Source of the DNA: Gemmobacter aquatilis
Lineage (GTDB): Bacteria > Pseudomonadota > Alphaproteobacteria > Rhodobacterales > Rhodobacteraceae
DNA: 64,000 bases
Assembly (NCBI RefSeq): GCF_900110025.1
Contig: NZ_FOCE01000002.1
Span: 496,001 to 560,000, forward strand
Direction of reading: 5' to 3'
Shown: in pieces, positions 42,540 to 52,317 of the stretch
Layout of the letters: the number at the start of each line of letters is the position of its first letter
Numbering within the stretch: position 1 is the first letter of the stretch
The notes under the pieces: generated by a model
What the model saw: the letters and a program-made list of their open reading frames with translations, nothing else
What the model was told of the DNA's origin: nothing
Database searches by the model: none
Program-made: the position numbers and the translations under genes

Positions 42540-43336
42540 TGTATCGCTTCACCATCCTCGGCTGCGGCTCCTCCGGCGGTGTGCCCCGCCTCGGCGGCGA
42601 TTGGGGCGATTGCGACCCGACCAACCGCAAGAACCGCCGCCGCCGCTGCTCTCTGCTGGTGGAACGCATCGGCGCCGAAGGCATCACCCGCGTGCTGATC
42701 GACACCTCGCCCGACATGCGCGACCAGTTGCTCGATGCGGGCGTGGGCACGCTGGATGCCGTCGCCTACACCCATTCTCATGCCGATCATGTGCATGGCA
42801 TCGACGATCTGCGCCAGATCGTCTTCAACCTGCGCCGCCGCCTGCCGGTCTGGGCCGATGGCCCGACGCAAGGGGCGCTGCTGGATCGCTTCGCCTATGC
42901 CTTCGTGCAGCCCGAAGGCTCGCCCTATCCGCCGATCCTCGATCTGCACACCATCAACGGCCCCTTCACCATCCAGGGCGCCGGTGGCCCGCTGACGCTG
43001 ACCCCCTTTGTCGCCGATCACGGCTCCATTGATGCCTTGGGCTTCCGCGTGGGCGGCCTCGCCTATCTGCCCGACGCGGTGCAGATCCCCGAGGAAAGCT
43101 GGCCCCATCTGACCGGCCTGCAAGTCTGGATCATCGACGCGCTGCGCCGCAAACCGCACCCGACCCATGCCCATCTGGCGCTGGCGCTGGACTGGCTGGC
43201 CCGCGCCGCCCCCGAACGCGGCGTGCTGACCAACATGCATCTCGACCTCGATTATGCCAGCCTCGCCGCCGAACTGCCCGCCCACATCACCCCCGCCTTC
43301 GACGGCATGGTGATCGAACTGCCCGCCGCGCCATGA
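42539..43336 (+). CDS. MBL-fold metallo-hydrolase (PhnP/RNase Z-like)
   Basis: A 265-residue metallo-beta-lactamase fold hydrolase. CGSSGGVPRLGGDWGDCDP opens the family, THSHADHVHGIDDLR is the HxHxDH zinc motif, and a further His is in FVADHGSIDALGF. It resembles PhnP-like phosphodiesterases; the substrate is not evident, and no phn gene is near. Close coupling with tatD suggests a nucleic-acid or nucleotide substrate, as inference only. Confidence 0.87.
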   Translation: MYRFTILGCGSSGGVPRLGGDWGDCDPTNRKNRRRRCSLLVERIGAEGITRVLIDTSPDMRDQLLDAGVGTLDAVAYTHSHADHVHGIDDLRQIVFNLRRRLPVWADGPTQGALLDRFAYAFVQPEGSPYPPILDLHTINGPFTIQGAGGPLTLTPFVADHGSIDALGFRVGGLAYLPDAVQIPEESWPHLTGLQVWIIDALRRKPHPTHAHLALALDWLARAAPERGVLTNMHLDLDYASLAAELPAHITPAFDGMVIELPAAP

Positions 43337-44268
43337 GCGCATTGCTCGACGTCATCCTGCCGGTCTTTCTGGTGATCGGCGCAGGCTGGCTGGCGGCACA
43401 CAGACAGATCATCAGCGCCGAGGGTGTAGACAGCCTGATGCGCTTTGCCCAAAGCATCGCCGTGCCGGTGCTGCTGGCGCAATCCATCGGCAAACTGAAC
43501 CTTGGCGCCAGCTACGACCCGGCGCTGTTCATCAGCTTCTACGCCGGGGCCTTTTCGGGCTTCGGCCTGGGCTTTCTCGGCGCCCGACTGCTGGGCCGCC
43601 CCGCCACCGATGCCGTGGCCATCGGCTTTGCCGCGATGTTCTCCAACTCGCTGCTGCTTGGCGTGCCGATCACCGAACGCGCCTATGGCGCCGAGGCGCT
43701 GTCGGCCAATTTCGCCATCATCTCGATCCACTCGCCGCTGCTCTACGCCGTCGGCATCCTCGTGATGGAACTGACGATCAGCCATGGACGGGGCCTGCCC
43801 GCCCATCGCGTGGCACGGCAGGTGCTGCGCGCCATCGCCACGCAACCGATGGTGCTGGGCATCGCCGCCGGCCTCACGATCAATCTGTCGGGCCTGCCCC
43901 TGCCCGGCTTCCTGTGGGATGCGATGAAGATCATCTCCGGCGCCGCCATCCCCTGCGCCCTGTTCGGGCTGGGGGGCGTGCTGCTGCGCTACCGCCCCGA
44001 AGGCGACGGACGGGCCATCGCGCTGGTGGTCGCGCTCTCGCTGGTGCTGCACCCGCTGGTCACCTGGACACTGGGCACCCAGGTCTTCGCCCTGACCACC
44101 GACCAGCTCCGCTCTGCCGTGCTGACCGGCGCCATGGCCCCCGGGGTCAACGCCTATCTCTTCGCCCACAGCTACGGCGTGGCCAAGCGCGTCGCCGCCT
44201 CCGCCGTGCTGCTCGCCACACTCAGCTCCATCGCCACCATCTGGCTCTGGCTGCAGATCCTGCCCTGA
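43333..44268 (+). CDS. AEC family transporter
   Basis: A 311-residue membrane protein with about ten hydrophobic segments in two five-helix halves, matching the auxin efflux carrier (AEC) family: VILPVFLVIGAGWLAAHRQI at the N-terminus and GAMAPGVNAYLFAHSYGVAK near the C-terminus. Members export or exchange small organic acids such as malonate or malate; the substrate here is unknown. It overlaps the preceding stop by 4 bp and ends the long operon. Confidence 0.85.
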   Translation: MSALLDVILPVFLVIGAGWLAAHRQIISAEGVDSLMRFAQSIAVPVLLAQSIGKLNLGASYDPALFISFYAGAFSGFGLGFLGARLLGRPATDAVAIGFAAMFSNSLLLGVPITERAYGAEALSANFAIISIHSPLLYAVGILVMELTISHGRGLPAHRVARQVLRAIATQPMVLGIAAGLTINLSGLPLPGFLWDAMKIISGAAIPCALFGLGGVLLRYRPEGDGRAIALVVALSLVLHPLVTWTLGTQVFALTTDQLRSAVLTGAMAPGVNAYLFAHSYGVAKRVAASAVLLATLSSIATIWLWLQILP

Positions 44269-44309
44269 CCCCAGGATCCTGTCCTGACCCAGAATCGGCT
44301 CTCCTCCCG

Positions 44310-44395
44310 CTTTCATCTTGGCCCAAATATCCCGGGGGAGTCGCGCACAGCGCGACGGGGGCAGCGCCCCCGCGCACAGGCTCCGCCTGTGCTCC
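44310..44395. repeat. Repeat A copy after the AEC gene
   Basis: The box CTTTCATCTTGG...AAATATCC (44310-44332) is followed by GGGGGAG, then the hairpins GTCGCGC-aca-GCGCGAC and GGGGGC-agc-GCCCCC, then an extra GCACAGGC-tcc-GCCTGTGC. The 23-bp box is present as an exact inverted copy at 45452-45474, on the other side of the first permease gene. Confidence 0.8.
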
Positions 44396-44400
44396 CAGTC

Positions 44401-44440
44401 CTGAAAAAGCCGGGGGCCTTTCGGCCCCCGGCTTTTTCAG
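44401..44440. terminator. Strong bidirectional terminator
   Basis: An 18-bp perfect stem with a TTTC loop: CTGAAAAAGCCGGGGGCC and its complement. A and T runs on the two sides of the stem allow intrinsic termination in both directions, serving the AEC gene on the plus strand and the ABC transporter operon on the minus strand. Confidence 0.92.
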
Positions 44441-44459
44441 GACATCAAAGTGACCCCGC

Positions 44460-45398
44460 TTATTGCGGTGTCACCCCCCGGATCCGCTCCGAGCGGCGGC
44501 GCAGCAATTCCACCGTGGCCAGCAGTGCGATTGAGATCAGCACGAGGATCGTTGCCACCGACAGGATCGCCGGCGAGATCTGTTCGCGGATCCCGTTCCA
44601 CATCTGGCGCGGAATGGTCTGCTGCTCGGGGCCGGCGATGAACAGCACGGCCACCACTTCGTCGAACGAGGTGACGAAGGCGAACAGCGCGCCCGACACA
44701 ACACCCGGCAGGATCAGCGGCAGCACCACCTTGAAGAAGGTCCGGCTGGGCGAGGCCCCAAGGCTGGCCGCAGCCCGGCTCAACGACTGGTCGAACCCGA
44801 TCAGCGTCGCGGTGACGGTGATGATCACGAAGGGGATCCCCAGCGTGGCATGGGCCATCACGACGCCGGTATAGGTGGAGGTCAGCCGCCCGCAATCCAT
44901 CCCCACGATGCCGCAGGGGCTGGAATAGAAGAAGAACAGCCCGGTGGCGATGATGATGATCGGCACGATCATCGGCGAGATCAGAACCGCCATGATCAGA
45001 CGGCGATACGGCATCTCGGGGCGCGCCAGCCCCAGCGCCGCCAGCGTGCCCAGCGAGGTCGCCAGAATGGTGGACCAGAAGCCGATGATCACCGAATTCT
45101 TCGCAGCCCGCACCCAGGTTGCATTCTGCCAGACATCGGCCCACCAGCTCGAATCCCGCGCGGCATCGGGGGCAACCATGCCGAAGGTCAGCAGCAGGTC
45201 ATACCAGCGCAGCGAATAGCCGCTGGGATCGAAGGTCAGCATCTTCGTGGTGAAGGTGAAATAGGGCTCGGCGTTGAAGCTGAGTGGCATCACGATCAGG
45301 ATCGGCGCGATCAGGAAGACGAAGATCGCCACACAGATCGCGTGATAGGTGTAATACCAGACGCGCTCCAGCGGATCGGCATAGACGGGAAGAGCCAT
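44460..45398 (-). CDS. ABC transporter permease, polyamine (PotC) type
   Basis: A 312-residue inner-membrane permease with about six hydrophobic segments. The cytoplasmic EAA-like loop ASLGASPSRTFFKVVLPLILPGVVSGALFAF contacts the ATPase. It belongs to the PotC-like group in spermidine/putrescine-type importers. ATG at 45398 has AGGAG upstream; the frame is open 48 bp further. It is the last gene of the operon ATPase - binding protein - permease B - permease C, separated from permease B by a repeat. Confidence 0.9.
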   Translation of the reverse strand: MALPVYADPLERVWYYTYHAICVAIFVFLIAPILIVMPLSFNAEPYFTFTTKMLTFDPSGYSLRWYDLLLTFGMVAPDAARDSSWWADVWQNATWVRAAKNSVIIGFWSTILATSLGTLAALGLARPEMPYRRLIMAVLISPMIVPIIIIATGLFFFYSSPCGIVGMDCGRLTSTYTGVVMAHATLGIPFVIITVTATLIGFDQSLSRAAASLGASPSRTFFKVVLPLILPGVVSGALFAFVTSFDEVVAVLFIAGPEQQTIPRQMWNGIREQISPAILSVATILVLISIALLATVELLRRRSERIRGVTPQ

Positions 45399-45427
45399 CG
45401 CTCGGGTCTCCTGACTGAGAGGTCGGT

Positions 45428-45474
45428 GGGGGCCTTGCCCCCACACCCCCAGGATATTTGGGCCAAGATGAAAG
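45428..45474. repeat. Repeat A copy between the two permease genes (inverted)
   Basis: Hairpin GTGGGGGC-ctt-GCCCCCAC (45428-45446 area) is followed by the box GGATATTTGGGCC...GATGAAAG (45452-45474), which is the exact reverse complement of the box at 44310-44332. Hairpin 1 of the full element is missing. Confidence 0.75.
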
Positions 45475-45494
45475 GGGAAAGGCGCGGTCGCGCC

Positions 45495-46742
45495 TCAGCC
45501 CAGTTTCAGTTTGTCGATGCCGACAAGCCGGTCATAGAGCCAGTAGAGCAGCAGAACCCCCACCAGCAGCATCCCCGACAGCGCGGCAGCCAGCGACCAG
45601 TTGGATTTGCTCATGTGGAACTGGATCAGGTTCGAGATCAGCTGCCCGTCCGCCCCACCGACCAGCGCCGGGGTGATGTAGTAGCCGACGGCCAGGATGA
45701 AGACGAGCAGGGCGCCCGCGCCGATCCCCGGCAGGGTTTGCGGCAGATAGATCCGGCGGAAGGTGGTCCAGCTCGTGGCGCCAAGGCTGCGCGCGGCACG
45801 GGCATAGCTCGGCTTGATCGTGCGCATCACCGAATAGAGCGGCAGCACCATGAAGGGCAGCAGGATATGCGTCATCACGATGATCGTGCCGGTCTGGTTG
45901 TAGATCATGGTGATCCGCCCATCCTCGCCGATCATCCCCAGCGACACGAGGATGTTGTTCACCACCCCCTGCCCCTGCAACAGCACGATCCACGAGGTGG
46001 TGCGCACCAGAAGCGATGTCCAGAACGGCAGCAGCACCAGGATCATCAGCAGGTTCGATTTCGCCATCGGCAGCGTCGCCAGCAGATGGGCGATCGGGAA
46101 GGCGAGGATCAGGCAGATGAAGGTGATCAGCCCCGACAGGATGAAGGTCTTGCCGAACAGCCACAGATAGATCCGCTCGTTTTCCGGCACCTGTTCGATG
46201 CCGCCATCGGCGCCACGGGCGCGGTCGGTGGCGATCAGATAGAAATCGGTGGTATAGGGGTTCGACGCGGCGCGCATCGCCTGCCAGATCACCGGCTCGC
46301 CCCATTTGGCATCCTCGGCCAGCAGGGCCTCCTTGAACGGCGGCTGCAGCTTGTCGGCTTTGCGCGCGGTCGCGGTGAACAGCGAGCGCGTGGCCGACAC
46401 GGTGTAGTTGATCCGCGTTGCCGCCTCGCCTGCGGTCTTGTTCTTCTTCATTTCGGCCAGATCGGCGGCCAGCGCGGCAAAGGCCGCCTCATCAGGCTCG
46501 GTGCCCGAGGGATTGGCGGCAAACCAGGCCGACAGATTGGGCGCGGTGCTGGAAAAACCGTCGTGATAGATGGATCGGTGCAGCATCTGCCCGATGGGCA
46601 GGATGAAGCTGAACACCACGAACAGCAGCAGCGGCGCCACAAGGTAAAAGGCCTTGCGCCGGGCACGGCCTTGTGCGGATGCCAGCGCCGCTTTCAGCGG
46701 GCGGCCATCGGCAGTGGTCAAAAGCGGGGGAACGTCAGTCAT
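45495..46742 (-). CDS. ABC transporter permease, polyamine (PotB) type
   Basis: A 415-residue permease, longer than E. coli PotB because a periplasmic domain of about 150 residues is inserted between the first membrane helix (FYLVAPLLLFVVFSFILPIG) and the permease core. The core has about five helices and the EAA-like loop ARSLGATSWTTFRRIYLPQTLPGI. It pairs with the PotC-type permease downstream. The insert is typical of one alphaproteobacterial branch of this family, as far as I recall. Confidence 0.88.
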   Translation of the reverse strand: MTDVPPLLTTADGRPLKAALASAQGRARRKAFYLVAPLLLFVVFSFILPIGQMLHRSIYHDGFSSTAPNLSAWFAANPSGTEPDEAAFAALAADLAEMKKNKTAGEAATRINYTVSATRSLFTATARKADKLQPPFKEALLAEDAKWGEPVIWQAMRAASNPYTTDFYLIATDRARGADGGIEQVPENERIYLWLFGKTFILSGLITFICLILAFPIAHLLATLPMAKSNLLMILVLLPFWTSLLVRTTSWIVLLQGQGVVNNILVSLGMIGEDGRITMIYNQTGTIIVMTHILLPFMVLPLYSVMRTIKPSYARAARSLGATSWTTFRRIYLPQTLPGIGAGALLVFILAVGYYITPALVGGADGQLISNLIQFHMSKSNWSLAAALSGMLLVGVLLLYWLYDRLVGIDKLKLG

Positions 46743-46792
46743 CGTCAGTCCTTGTGCAAGGCTGAAGCGCGGCAGGATCTGCGGCAGGAAGC

Positions 46793-46818
46793 GCGGGCCG
46801 GGAGCGATCCCGGCCCGC
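46793..46818 (-). terminator. Hairpin between binding-protein and permease genes
   Basis: GCGGGCCGGGA-gcga-TCCCGGCCCGC, an 11-bp perfect stem starting 10 bp after the binding-protein stop codon. Such hairpins usually protect the binding-protein message and reduce downstream permease expression, giving an excess of binding protein; no T-run is present, so full termination is unlikely. Confidence 0.65.
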
Positions 46819-46827
46819 AGGGGGCCA

Positions 46828-47898
46828 TCAGTTGGCGGCGAGCCAGGCGTTGAAACGCTCGTTCAGCTCGGAATCGCGGTCCACCCAGAACTCGTAGGAC
46901 GAGGGCAGCGCATTGGTCAGGTTTTCAGCCGAGGTCGGCATATGCGGCCCCATCTCGGTCTTGCCATCCTGATACAGGCCGACCAGCGGACCCGAGGATT
47001 TGCGCGCCGGGCCGTAAGAGATCCACTTGGCCTGATCGGCAAGGCGCTGGGTGTCGGTCGCGAAAGCCACGAATTTCTTGGCTTCTTCCAGGTTCGGGGC
47101 GCCCTTCGGGATCACGAACAGATCGTATTCCAGAACCTGGCCATCCCAGACCACCTGGAACGGCTTGTTCTCGGCCACGGCGGCGGCAAAGATCCGGCCG
47201 TTATAGGCGGTGGTCATCGCCACTTCGCCATCGGCAAGCAGTTGCGGCGGCTGCGCGCCGGCTTCCCACCAGATGGTGTCCTTCTTGATCTTGTCCAGCA
47301 TCGCGAAAGCGCGGTCCAGCCCTTCCGGGGTTTCCAGCGTCGCATAGACATCCGCCGCCGGCACGCCATCTGCCATCAGCGCCATTTCGAGGTTGGCCTT
47401 GGCGCCCTTGCGCATCGCGCGCTTGCCCGGGAATTTCTCCAGATCGAAGAAATCGGCAATCGACTTCGGGCCTTCCGGGAATTTGGAGGTGTCATAGGCG
47501 AAGACGGTCGAGAACACGATGGTCGAAACCGCGCAATCGGTCAGCGCGCCCGGCAGGAAGTCTTCGGTGGCCGGGGTGCCATCGGGGGCGGCGGGCAGCA
47601 TCGCCGGGTCGATCGTTTCCAGCATCCCTTCGTCGCACAGACGGATCGCATCGGCATATTCCACGTCGGCCACGTCAACGGTGACGTTGCTGGCTTCGAC
47701 CATGGCCTTCACCGGGGTCGCCGGGTTGTCGGCGTCCACCATGTTCACCTTCACGCCGGTCTGCGCGGTATAGGGCTTGGCATAGGCTTCGAGCTGGCTC
47801 TGCGAATAGGCGCCGCCCCAGGACATCACGGTCACATCGGCCTGCGCGGCAAAGGCGACCGCCGTCAGGGCGGTGGAAAGGGTCAGAATTTTTTTCAT
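46828..47898 (-). CDS. Periplasmic polyamine-type substrate-binding protein
   Basis: A 356-residue extracellular solute-binding protein of the PotD/PotF group. The signal peptide MKKILTLSTALTAVAFAAQA is cleaved before DVTVMSWGGAYSQSQ; DVADVEYADAIRLCDEGML and WWEAGAQPPQLLADGEVAM are typical binding-cleft regions. It delivers substrate, probably a polyamine or related amine, to the permease pair. It is second in the operon, after the ATPase gene. Confidence 0.92.
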   Translation of the reverse strand: MKKILTLSTALTAVAFAAQADVTVMSWGGAYSQSQLEAYAKPYTAQTGVKVNMVDADNPATPVKAMVEASNVTVDVADVEYADAIRLCDEGMLETIDPAMLPAAPDGTPATEDFLPGALTDCAVSTIVFSTVFAYDTSKFPEGPKSIADFFDLEKFPGKRAMRKGAKANLEMALMADGVPAADVYATLETPEGLDRAFAMLDKIKKDTIWWEAGAQPPQLLADGEVAMTTAYNGRIFAAAVAENKPFQVVWDGQVLEYDLFVIPKGAPNLEEAKKFVAFATDTQRLADQAKWISYGPARKSSGPLVGLYQDGKTEMGPHMPTSAENLTNALPSSYEFWVDRDSELNERFNAWLAAN

Positions 47899-47983
47899 AT
47901 TTGGCTCCCAGGTTGTTGGACTTGTCTTTGCGCCGCGTCCTTACGGCTTGTCCGGGCAGGGCGTGGCAGCCCCGCCCGCAATC

Positions 47984-49087
47984 TTACATCGGTTCCAGCG
48001 CGCGGGCGTCCTGCGGATGCCAGCCGATCCTGATGGTTTCGCCCGGGCTCAGCTTGGTCTGGCCCAGCGTGTTGCGCATCTTCATCACGAAATCATCCGA
48101 CCCCGCGACCTTCAGCCGGGCGCGCAGGATGTCGCCCATATAGATCACCTCGATCACCTCGGCGCCGATCATATGGGCACCGGGCGGCATCATCTCGGGC
48201 TTGAACTCCACCCGTTCCGGGCGGATCGAGACGAGGGTCTTCTGCCCCTTGGCCGTCACGTTCACCGGGGTCGCGTCGATCAGCTCGCCCGTGGCCAGCC
48301 GCACCAGCGCCTTGCCTTCCGAAAGCTCCTCGATCACGCCGGGCAGCTTGTTGTTCTCGCCGATGAACTGCGCAACGAAGCTGTTTTCGGGGCGTTCATA
48401 CAGATCGGCGGGCGGCGCAAGCTGCTGGATCTTGCCATCGTTGAACACCGCCACGCGGTCGCTCATCGTCAGCGCCTCGCCCTGGTCATGGGTCACATAG
48501 ACGACCGTGATGCCCAGACTTTCATGCAGGTGCTTGATCTCGAACTGCATGTGTTCGCGCAACTGCTTGTCCAGCGCGCCCAGCGGCTCGTCCATCAGCA
48601 CCAGTGACGGGTCGAACACCAGCGCCCGGGCAAGCGCGATCCGCTGCTGCTGGCCGCCCGAAAGCTGCGCCGGGCGGCGGTTGATGAAGGAATACATCTG
48701 AACCATGTCCAGCGCCCGCTTCACCTTGGCTTCGCGCTCGTCCTTGCCCATGCCGCGCACTTCCAGCGGGAAGGACAGGTTTTCCCCCACCGTCATATGC
48801 GGGAACAGCGCGTAGTTCTGGAACACCATGCCGATGCCGCGCTTGTGCGGCGGCACGAGGTTGATGTTGCGCCCGTCCAGCCGGATTTCGCCGTTGGTCG
48901 CGGTCTCGAACCCCGCCAGCATCATCAGGCAGGTTGTCTTGCCAGAGCCGGACGGCCCGAGCATCGTCAGGAATTCGCCTTTCGCAATGGTAAGGTTCAG
49001 ATCCTTCACGACCAGCGAAACGCCATCGTAACTTTTCTGAACATGGTCAAAAACGACAAAGTCGTTCGCGCGGGTCTCTGTGGCCAC
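47984..49087 (-). CDS. ABC transporter ATP-binding protein, polyamine (PotA) type
   Basis: A 367-residue ATPase: Walker A GPSGSGKTT, Q-loop QNYALFPH, signature LSGGQQQRIALARAL, Walker B LVLMDEPLGALD, H-loop THD, and a C-terminal TOBE regulatory domain. It energises the polyamine-type importer. GTG at 49087 is chosen because GGGGAG lies 6 bp before it and the family sequence starts there; an ATG at 49162 in the same frame is the alternative. A small GCAGG-tttt-CCTGC hairpin (49108-49121) lies in the presumed leader. Confidence 0.9.
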   Translation of the reverse strand: MATETRANDFVVFDHVQKSYDGVSLVVKDLNLTIAKGEFLTMLGPSGSGKTTCLMMLAGFETATNGEIRLDGRNINLVPPHKRGIGMVFQNYALFPHMTVGENLSFPLEVRGMGKDEREAKVKRALDMVQMYSFINRRPAQLSGGQQQRIALARALVFDPSLVLMDEPLGALDKQLREHMQFEIKHLHESLGITVVYVTHDQGEALTMSDRVAVFNDGKIQQLAPPADLYERPENSFVAQFIGENNKLPGVIEELSEGKALVRLATGELIDATPVNVTAKGQKTLVSIRPERVEFKPEMMPPGAHMIGAEVIEVIYMGDILRARLKVAGSDDFVMKMRNTLGQTKLSPGETIRIGWHPQDARALEPM

Positions 49088-49662
49088 CCCGTTCTCCCCA
49101 TGTAGCGGCAGGTTTTCCTGCACGTTCTCTTTGAATTGACTTAAGCGGAAGCCATGCCGCATTGCAACGGCCTTTTCTTCGCCCTTACTCTCACGGCTTG
49201 CGCGCCACAAAACGGGGAATAAAACGACACTTGAGCGGTTCTGAACGGCGTTTGTTCAGGCATTTCCCGCAGATCCGCCCCGCCGCAGCCGTCGCATTCA
49301 GTCCAGAAATCGACATTTGCGACGGATCTTTCCCCTTTCCTGACAGCGACTCGCCCAGAAATGGGGCGGTGCCACTTGTTTGCGCAGGGATATTGGGCAC
49401 CCCGCACCAGATAAAAAGAATCAACTGTCAGGAAAGCGCCCACCCCCGCAAGACGCCACGCGCCGCAGCCACGCGCCAACCCGCACGGGCCGACACGCGG
49501 CGCATGGCCGGTGTGCCACGGCATACCGACACAGCCCCGCCCCATGCCCCGACCGGGCAAATTACGACATTGCGGTACAGCCCGGCCCACCCGCACGGCC
49601 CCCCAAACGGCAAGAGCGCCGGAGCCTTTCGGCCCGGCGCTCTTTGCGTATTCCCGAAGGAA
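49088..49662. other. Gap between the transporter operon and tRNA-Leu
   Basis: About 575 bp without a recognisable gene; reading frames here are low in family character. It should contain the promoter of the minus-strand transporter operon near 49100-49200 and, at its right end, the tRNA-Leu terminator. Confidence 0.5.
49612..49644 (-). terminator. Terminator of tRNA-Leu
   Basis: AAGAGCGCCGGAGCC-tttc-GGCCCGGCGCTCTT, a stem of about 14 bp with one bulge, located 19 bp beyond the 3' end of the tRNA on the minus strand. Confidence 0.7.
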
Positions 49663-49749
49663 TGGTGCGGATGAAAGGACTCGAACCTTCACGGGTGTTA
49701 CCCCACAGCGACCTCAACGCTGCGCGTCTACCAATTCCGCCACATCCGC
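49663..49749 (-). tRNA. tRNA-Leu (anticodon GAG)
   Basis: An 87-nt class II tRNA with encoded CCA: acceptor GCGGATG/CATCCGC, anticodon stem CAGCG with loop TTGAGGT (anticodon GAG), long variable arm TGTGGGGTAACACCC, T arm AAGG-TTCGAGT-CCTT. Confidence 0.95.
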
Positions 49750-49894
49750 ATAGATTGGCTTGGTGGCCGCTGTTTAGCGAAGCGTTCCCGGGAAGAAAAG
49801 GGGGATTTCGCCGGGCCGCAAAAATTTTCCCCCGCCCAGGCTTCCCCCGCCCCGGCACCGGCAGGCGGGGCGCCGCAGCGCCCCTGCTCCCGTC

Positions 49895-51409
49895 TCAATT
49901 CCCCAGCACCAGCCGCGGCAGCGCCGTGGCGAAGGACACCGCCTGCCCGGCGGTGATCCCGCCCGAAGGCTGCACCGCAGCCTCGGTCACCGGCACAGGC
50001 TGCGGCACGGGCGCCACTGGCACAGATTGTGGCGCAGTTGCCACTGGCACAGATTGTGGCGCGGGTGCCACCGGCACGGCGGCCTCGATCACCGGCACAG
50101 GTGCGGGCGCAGGCACAGGCGCCACCAGCACCGGCAGGGCCGCTGCCGGGGCCTCGCTGCGCCCGTTCAACTGGAACACCGCCTTGCGGATCATCTCGCC
50201 CCGCTCCGGCGCCGATCCGGCCAGCGCGGGCGCCCCCGATCCCAGCGCCATCTCGTACCAGCCCTGCGCCAGATCCGGGCGCCGCGTGGCGCCGATCCCT
50301 TCGGCAAGATGGTGCCCGGCCAGTTCGGCATAGCCCGCCTCGCCCAACGCCGTCAGCACCAGCGCCGACCCCAACGCCACATCCATGTCATCCATCGCAT
50401 AACCCGCCCCAAGGCAGATCTTCGACGTGCCCGAAAGCTGCGCCGGCGATTGCCCCGACACCGCGATGAACCCCGACACGCCCGGGATCACCTCGGTCGC
50501 GGGTTTCAGCGACACCGCATTGACATGCTCTTTCAGCACCGGCCCGAAGGCCTTGCACTGTTCGGCAATCTGCTGCGGCGTCACCCCGGCCAGCCCCTGC
50601 GTCAGCGTCTCGCCCTGCTGGATCGCCACGGCCCGGCTCAGACAGAACTGCTCCGACAGTGCCTGCGCCGGGTCGCTCAGCGTCGCCAGCGTCGCAAAGC
50701 CGCCATTGGCCGAGGTTTTCAGCGCGACCTGATTGCAATGCGAACTCAGCGACACCAAGGTCGCCCCGCCGAAAGACGGCAGTTGCGGCGCGGCGGGCGG
50801 CGCGACCGGCGCAGGTTCCGCCACCAGCGCGGGCAGCGCCGCAGGCGCCGCCCCCACAGCAGCGCCCACCGCCGCCCCGGCAGAGGTCACCGCCAGATTG
50901 CCCTGTTGCGACGGAATCCCCGCCATCTCGTCACGCTGCACCAGCAGCAGCCCCTTCATCCCCATCGGATGCGTGCCCGCAACCTGCATCACCTGCGGCC
51001 CGCCCGCCACGGCGCGGTGATAGGCCGTCACCAGGATCGTGCGCTCGTAATCCGTCAGCTGCCCGCTGGGCGGATAGCCCAGCATCGCCTGATAGGATGA
51101 AATCGCCCCCCGGCTTTTCGACCCCAGCACCCCGTCCGGTGCCCCCACCGGAAAACCGAAATGATTCAGCGCCGTCTGCACCTCGCGGTTCTGCTCGCGC
51201 TGCGCGCTGGACATCGTGGGCTTCTTCGGCGCGACGTAGGTCTTCTGCTGCGCCTTGCGCTTCTGCTGGTCTTTCACGATCGCCCCGCCGATCAGCCCGC
51301 CGACAATGGCCCCCGCAATCGCATCGCCCATATCCGCCCGCACAGGTTCGGCATGACCCAAGGCCAGCGCCGCCACGACGACAGTGGTTGCAACCCCCCT
51401 GACTTTCAT
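49895..51409 (-). CDS. Exported peptidoglycan-binding-domain protein with glycine zipper and repeat tail
   Basis: A 504-residue protein. A signal peptide (ending near EPVRA) is followed by a glycine zipper [17 protein letters not shown], then a PG-binding-1-like domain ([35 protein letters not shown], about residues 78-115). The middle domain (residues 215-400) has paired cysteines and no motif I recognise. The C-terminal tail is Pro/Val-rich with short repeats such as PQSVPVA and PQPVPV. Probably a periplasmic or outer-membrane wall-associated protein. It stands alone, divergent from lipB. Confidence 0.75.
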   Translation of the reverse strand: MKVRGVATTVVVAALALGHAEPVRADMGDAIAGAIVGGLIGGAIVKDQQKRKAQQKTYVAPKKPTMSSAQREQNREVQTALNHFGFPVGAPDGVLGSKSRGAISSYQAMLGYPPSGQLTDYERTILVTAYHRAVAGGPQVMQVAGTHPMGMKGLLLVQRDEMAGIPSQQGNLAVTSAGAAVGAAVGAAPAALPALVAEPAPVAPPAAPQLPSFGGATLVSLSSHCNQVALKTSANGGFATLATLSDPAQALSEQFCLSRAVAIQQGETLTQGLAGVTPQQIAEQCKAFGPVLKEHVNAVSLKPATEVIPGVSGFIAVSGQSPAQLSGTSKICLGAGYAMDDMDVALGSALVLTALGEAGYAELAGHHLAEGIGATRRPDLAQGWYEMALGSGAPALAGSAPERGEMIRKAVFQLNGRSEAPAAALPVLVAPVPAPAPVPVIEAAVPVAPAPQSVPVATAPQSVPVAPVPQPVPVTEAAVQPSGGITAGQAVSFATALPRLVLGN

Positions 51410-51501
51410 CGCAAGACTCCTTCCAAAGAAACTGGATCAATGGGTCAAGCCTAGCACGCCCCCCCAAATCCGCAGCAAGTTTTTCAAGCGGAGCACGCGC
51501 C

Positions 51502-52173
51502 ATGGTCGAATGGAGCCACCTGCCGGGCCTCAGCCCCTATGCCGAAACCCTCGCCGCGATGGAGGCCCGCGCCACCGCCATTTCCCGGGGCGAGGCGCCC
51601 GAGGCGATCTGGCTGCTGGAACATCCGCCGCTCTATACCGCAGGCACCTCGGCGCGGGCCGAAGATCTGGTCGATCCTGATCGGTTCCCGGTCTTTCCCG
51701 TGGGGCGCGGCGGGCAATATACCTATCACGGGCCGGGGCAGCGCGTGGTCTATGTCATGCTCGATGTGTCGAAACGCGGGCAGGATGTGCGCTGCTTCGT
51801 GCGCGCGCTGGAAAACTGGGTGATCGACACGCTGGCCGAATTCAACGTGAAGGGCGAAATCCGCCCCGGCCGCGTCGGCGTCTGGGTGCAGCGCCCCGAC
51901 AAGGGGCTGGCCCCCGACGGATCGGTGCGCGAGGACAAGATCGCCGCCATCGGCATCAAGCTGCGCCGCTGGGTCAGCTTTCACGGCATCTCGATCAATG
52001 TCGAACCGGATCTGGGCCATTTTTCCGGCATCGTCCCCTGCGGTATCCGCGACCATGGAGTGACCAGCCTTGTCGATCTGGGCCTGCCCGTCACGCTGGC
52101 CGATCTCGATGCCGCGCTGATCCGCTGTTTCGATCCCGCCATGGCCCGCCTCGGCACCGCCTGCCCGACCTGA
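51502..52173 (+). CDS. lipB: Lipoyl(octanoyl) transferase
   Basis: A 223-residue LipB that transfers octanoate from acyl carrier protein to lipoyl domains of 2-oxoacid dehydrogenases and Gcv[18 protein letters not shown], the [20 protein letters not shown] lysine region, and [14 protein letters not shown] with the catalytic cysteine are all present. It is divergent from the peptidoglycan-binding gene; no lipA in view. Confidence 0.94.
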   Translation: MVEWSHLPGLSPYAETLAAMEARATAISRGEAPEAIWLLEHPPLYTAGTSARAEDLVDPDRFPVFPVGRGGQYTYHGPGQRVVYVMLDVSKRGQDVRCFVRALENWVIDTLAEFNVKGEIRPGRVGVWVQRPDKGLAPDGSVREDKIAAIGIKLRRWVSFHGISINVEPDLGHFSGIVPCGIRDHGVTSLVDLGLPVTLADLDAALIRCFDPAMARLGTACPT

Positions 52174-52317
52174 TCGCCGCCCTGCGGCAACCGGCAAGGC
52201 GCGACACCCTGCCTCATGGCAAGACGGGGAGTCTGCACTTACGTCCCTCTTGAAATCAGGCCGGTCCCCGGGAACTCTCGGGGCGCTAGCGACCGCTCGC
52301 CAACTGGAGGAACCCGT

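Noticed and set aside
49141-49692. Overlapping frames on both strands in the gap before tRNA-Leu
   Set aside because: They run through tRNA or terminator sequence, have no family motifs, and no convincing ribosome-binding site.
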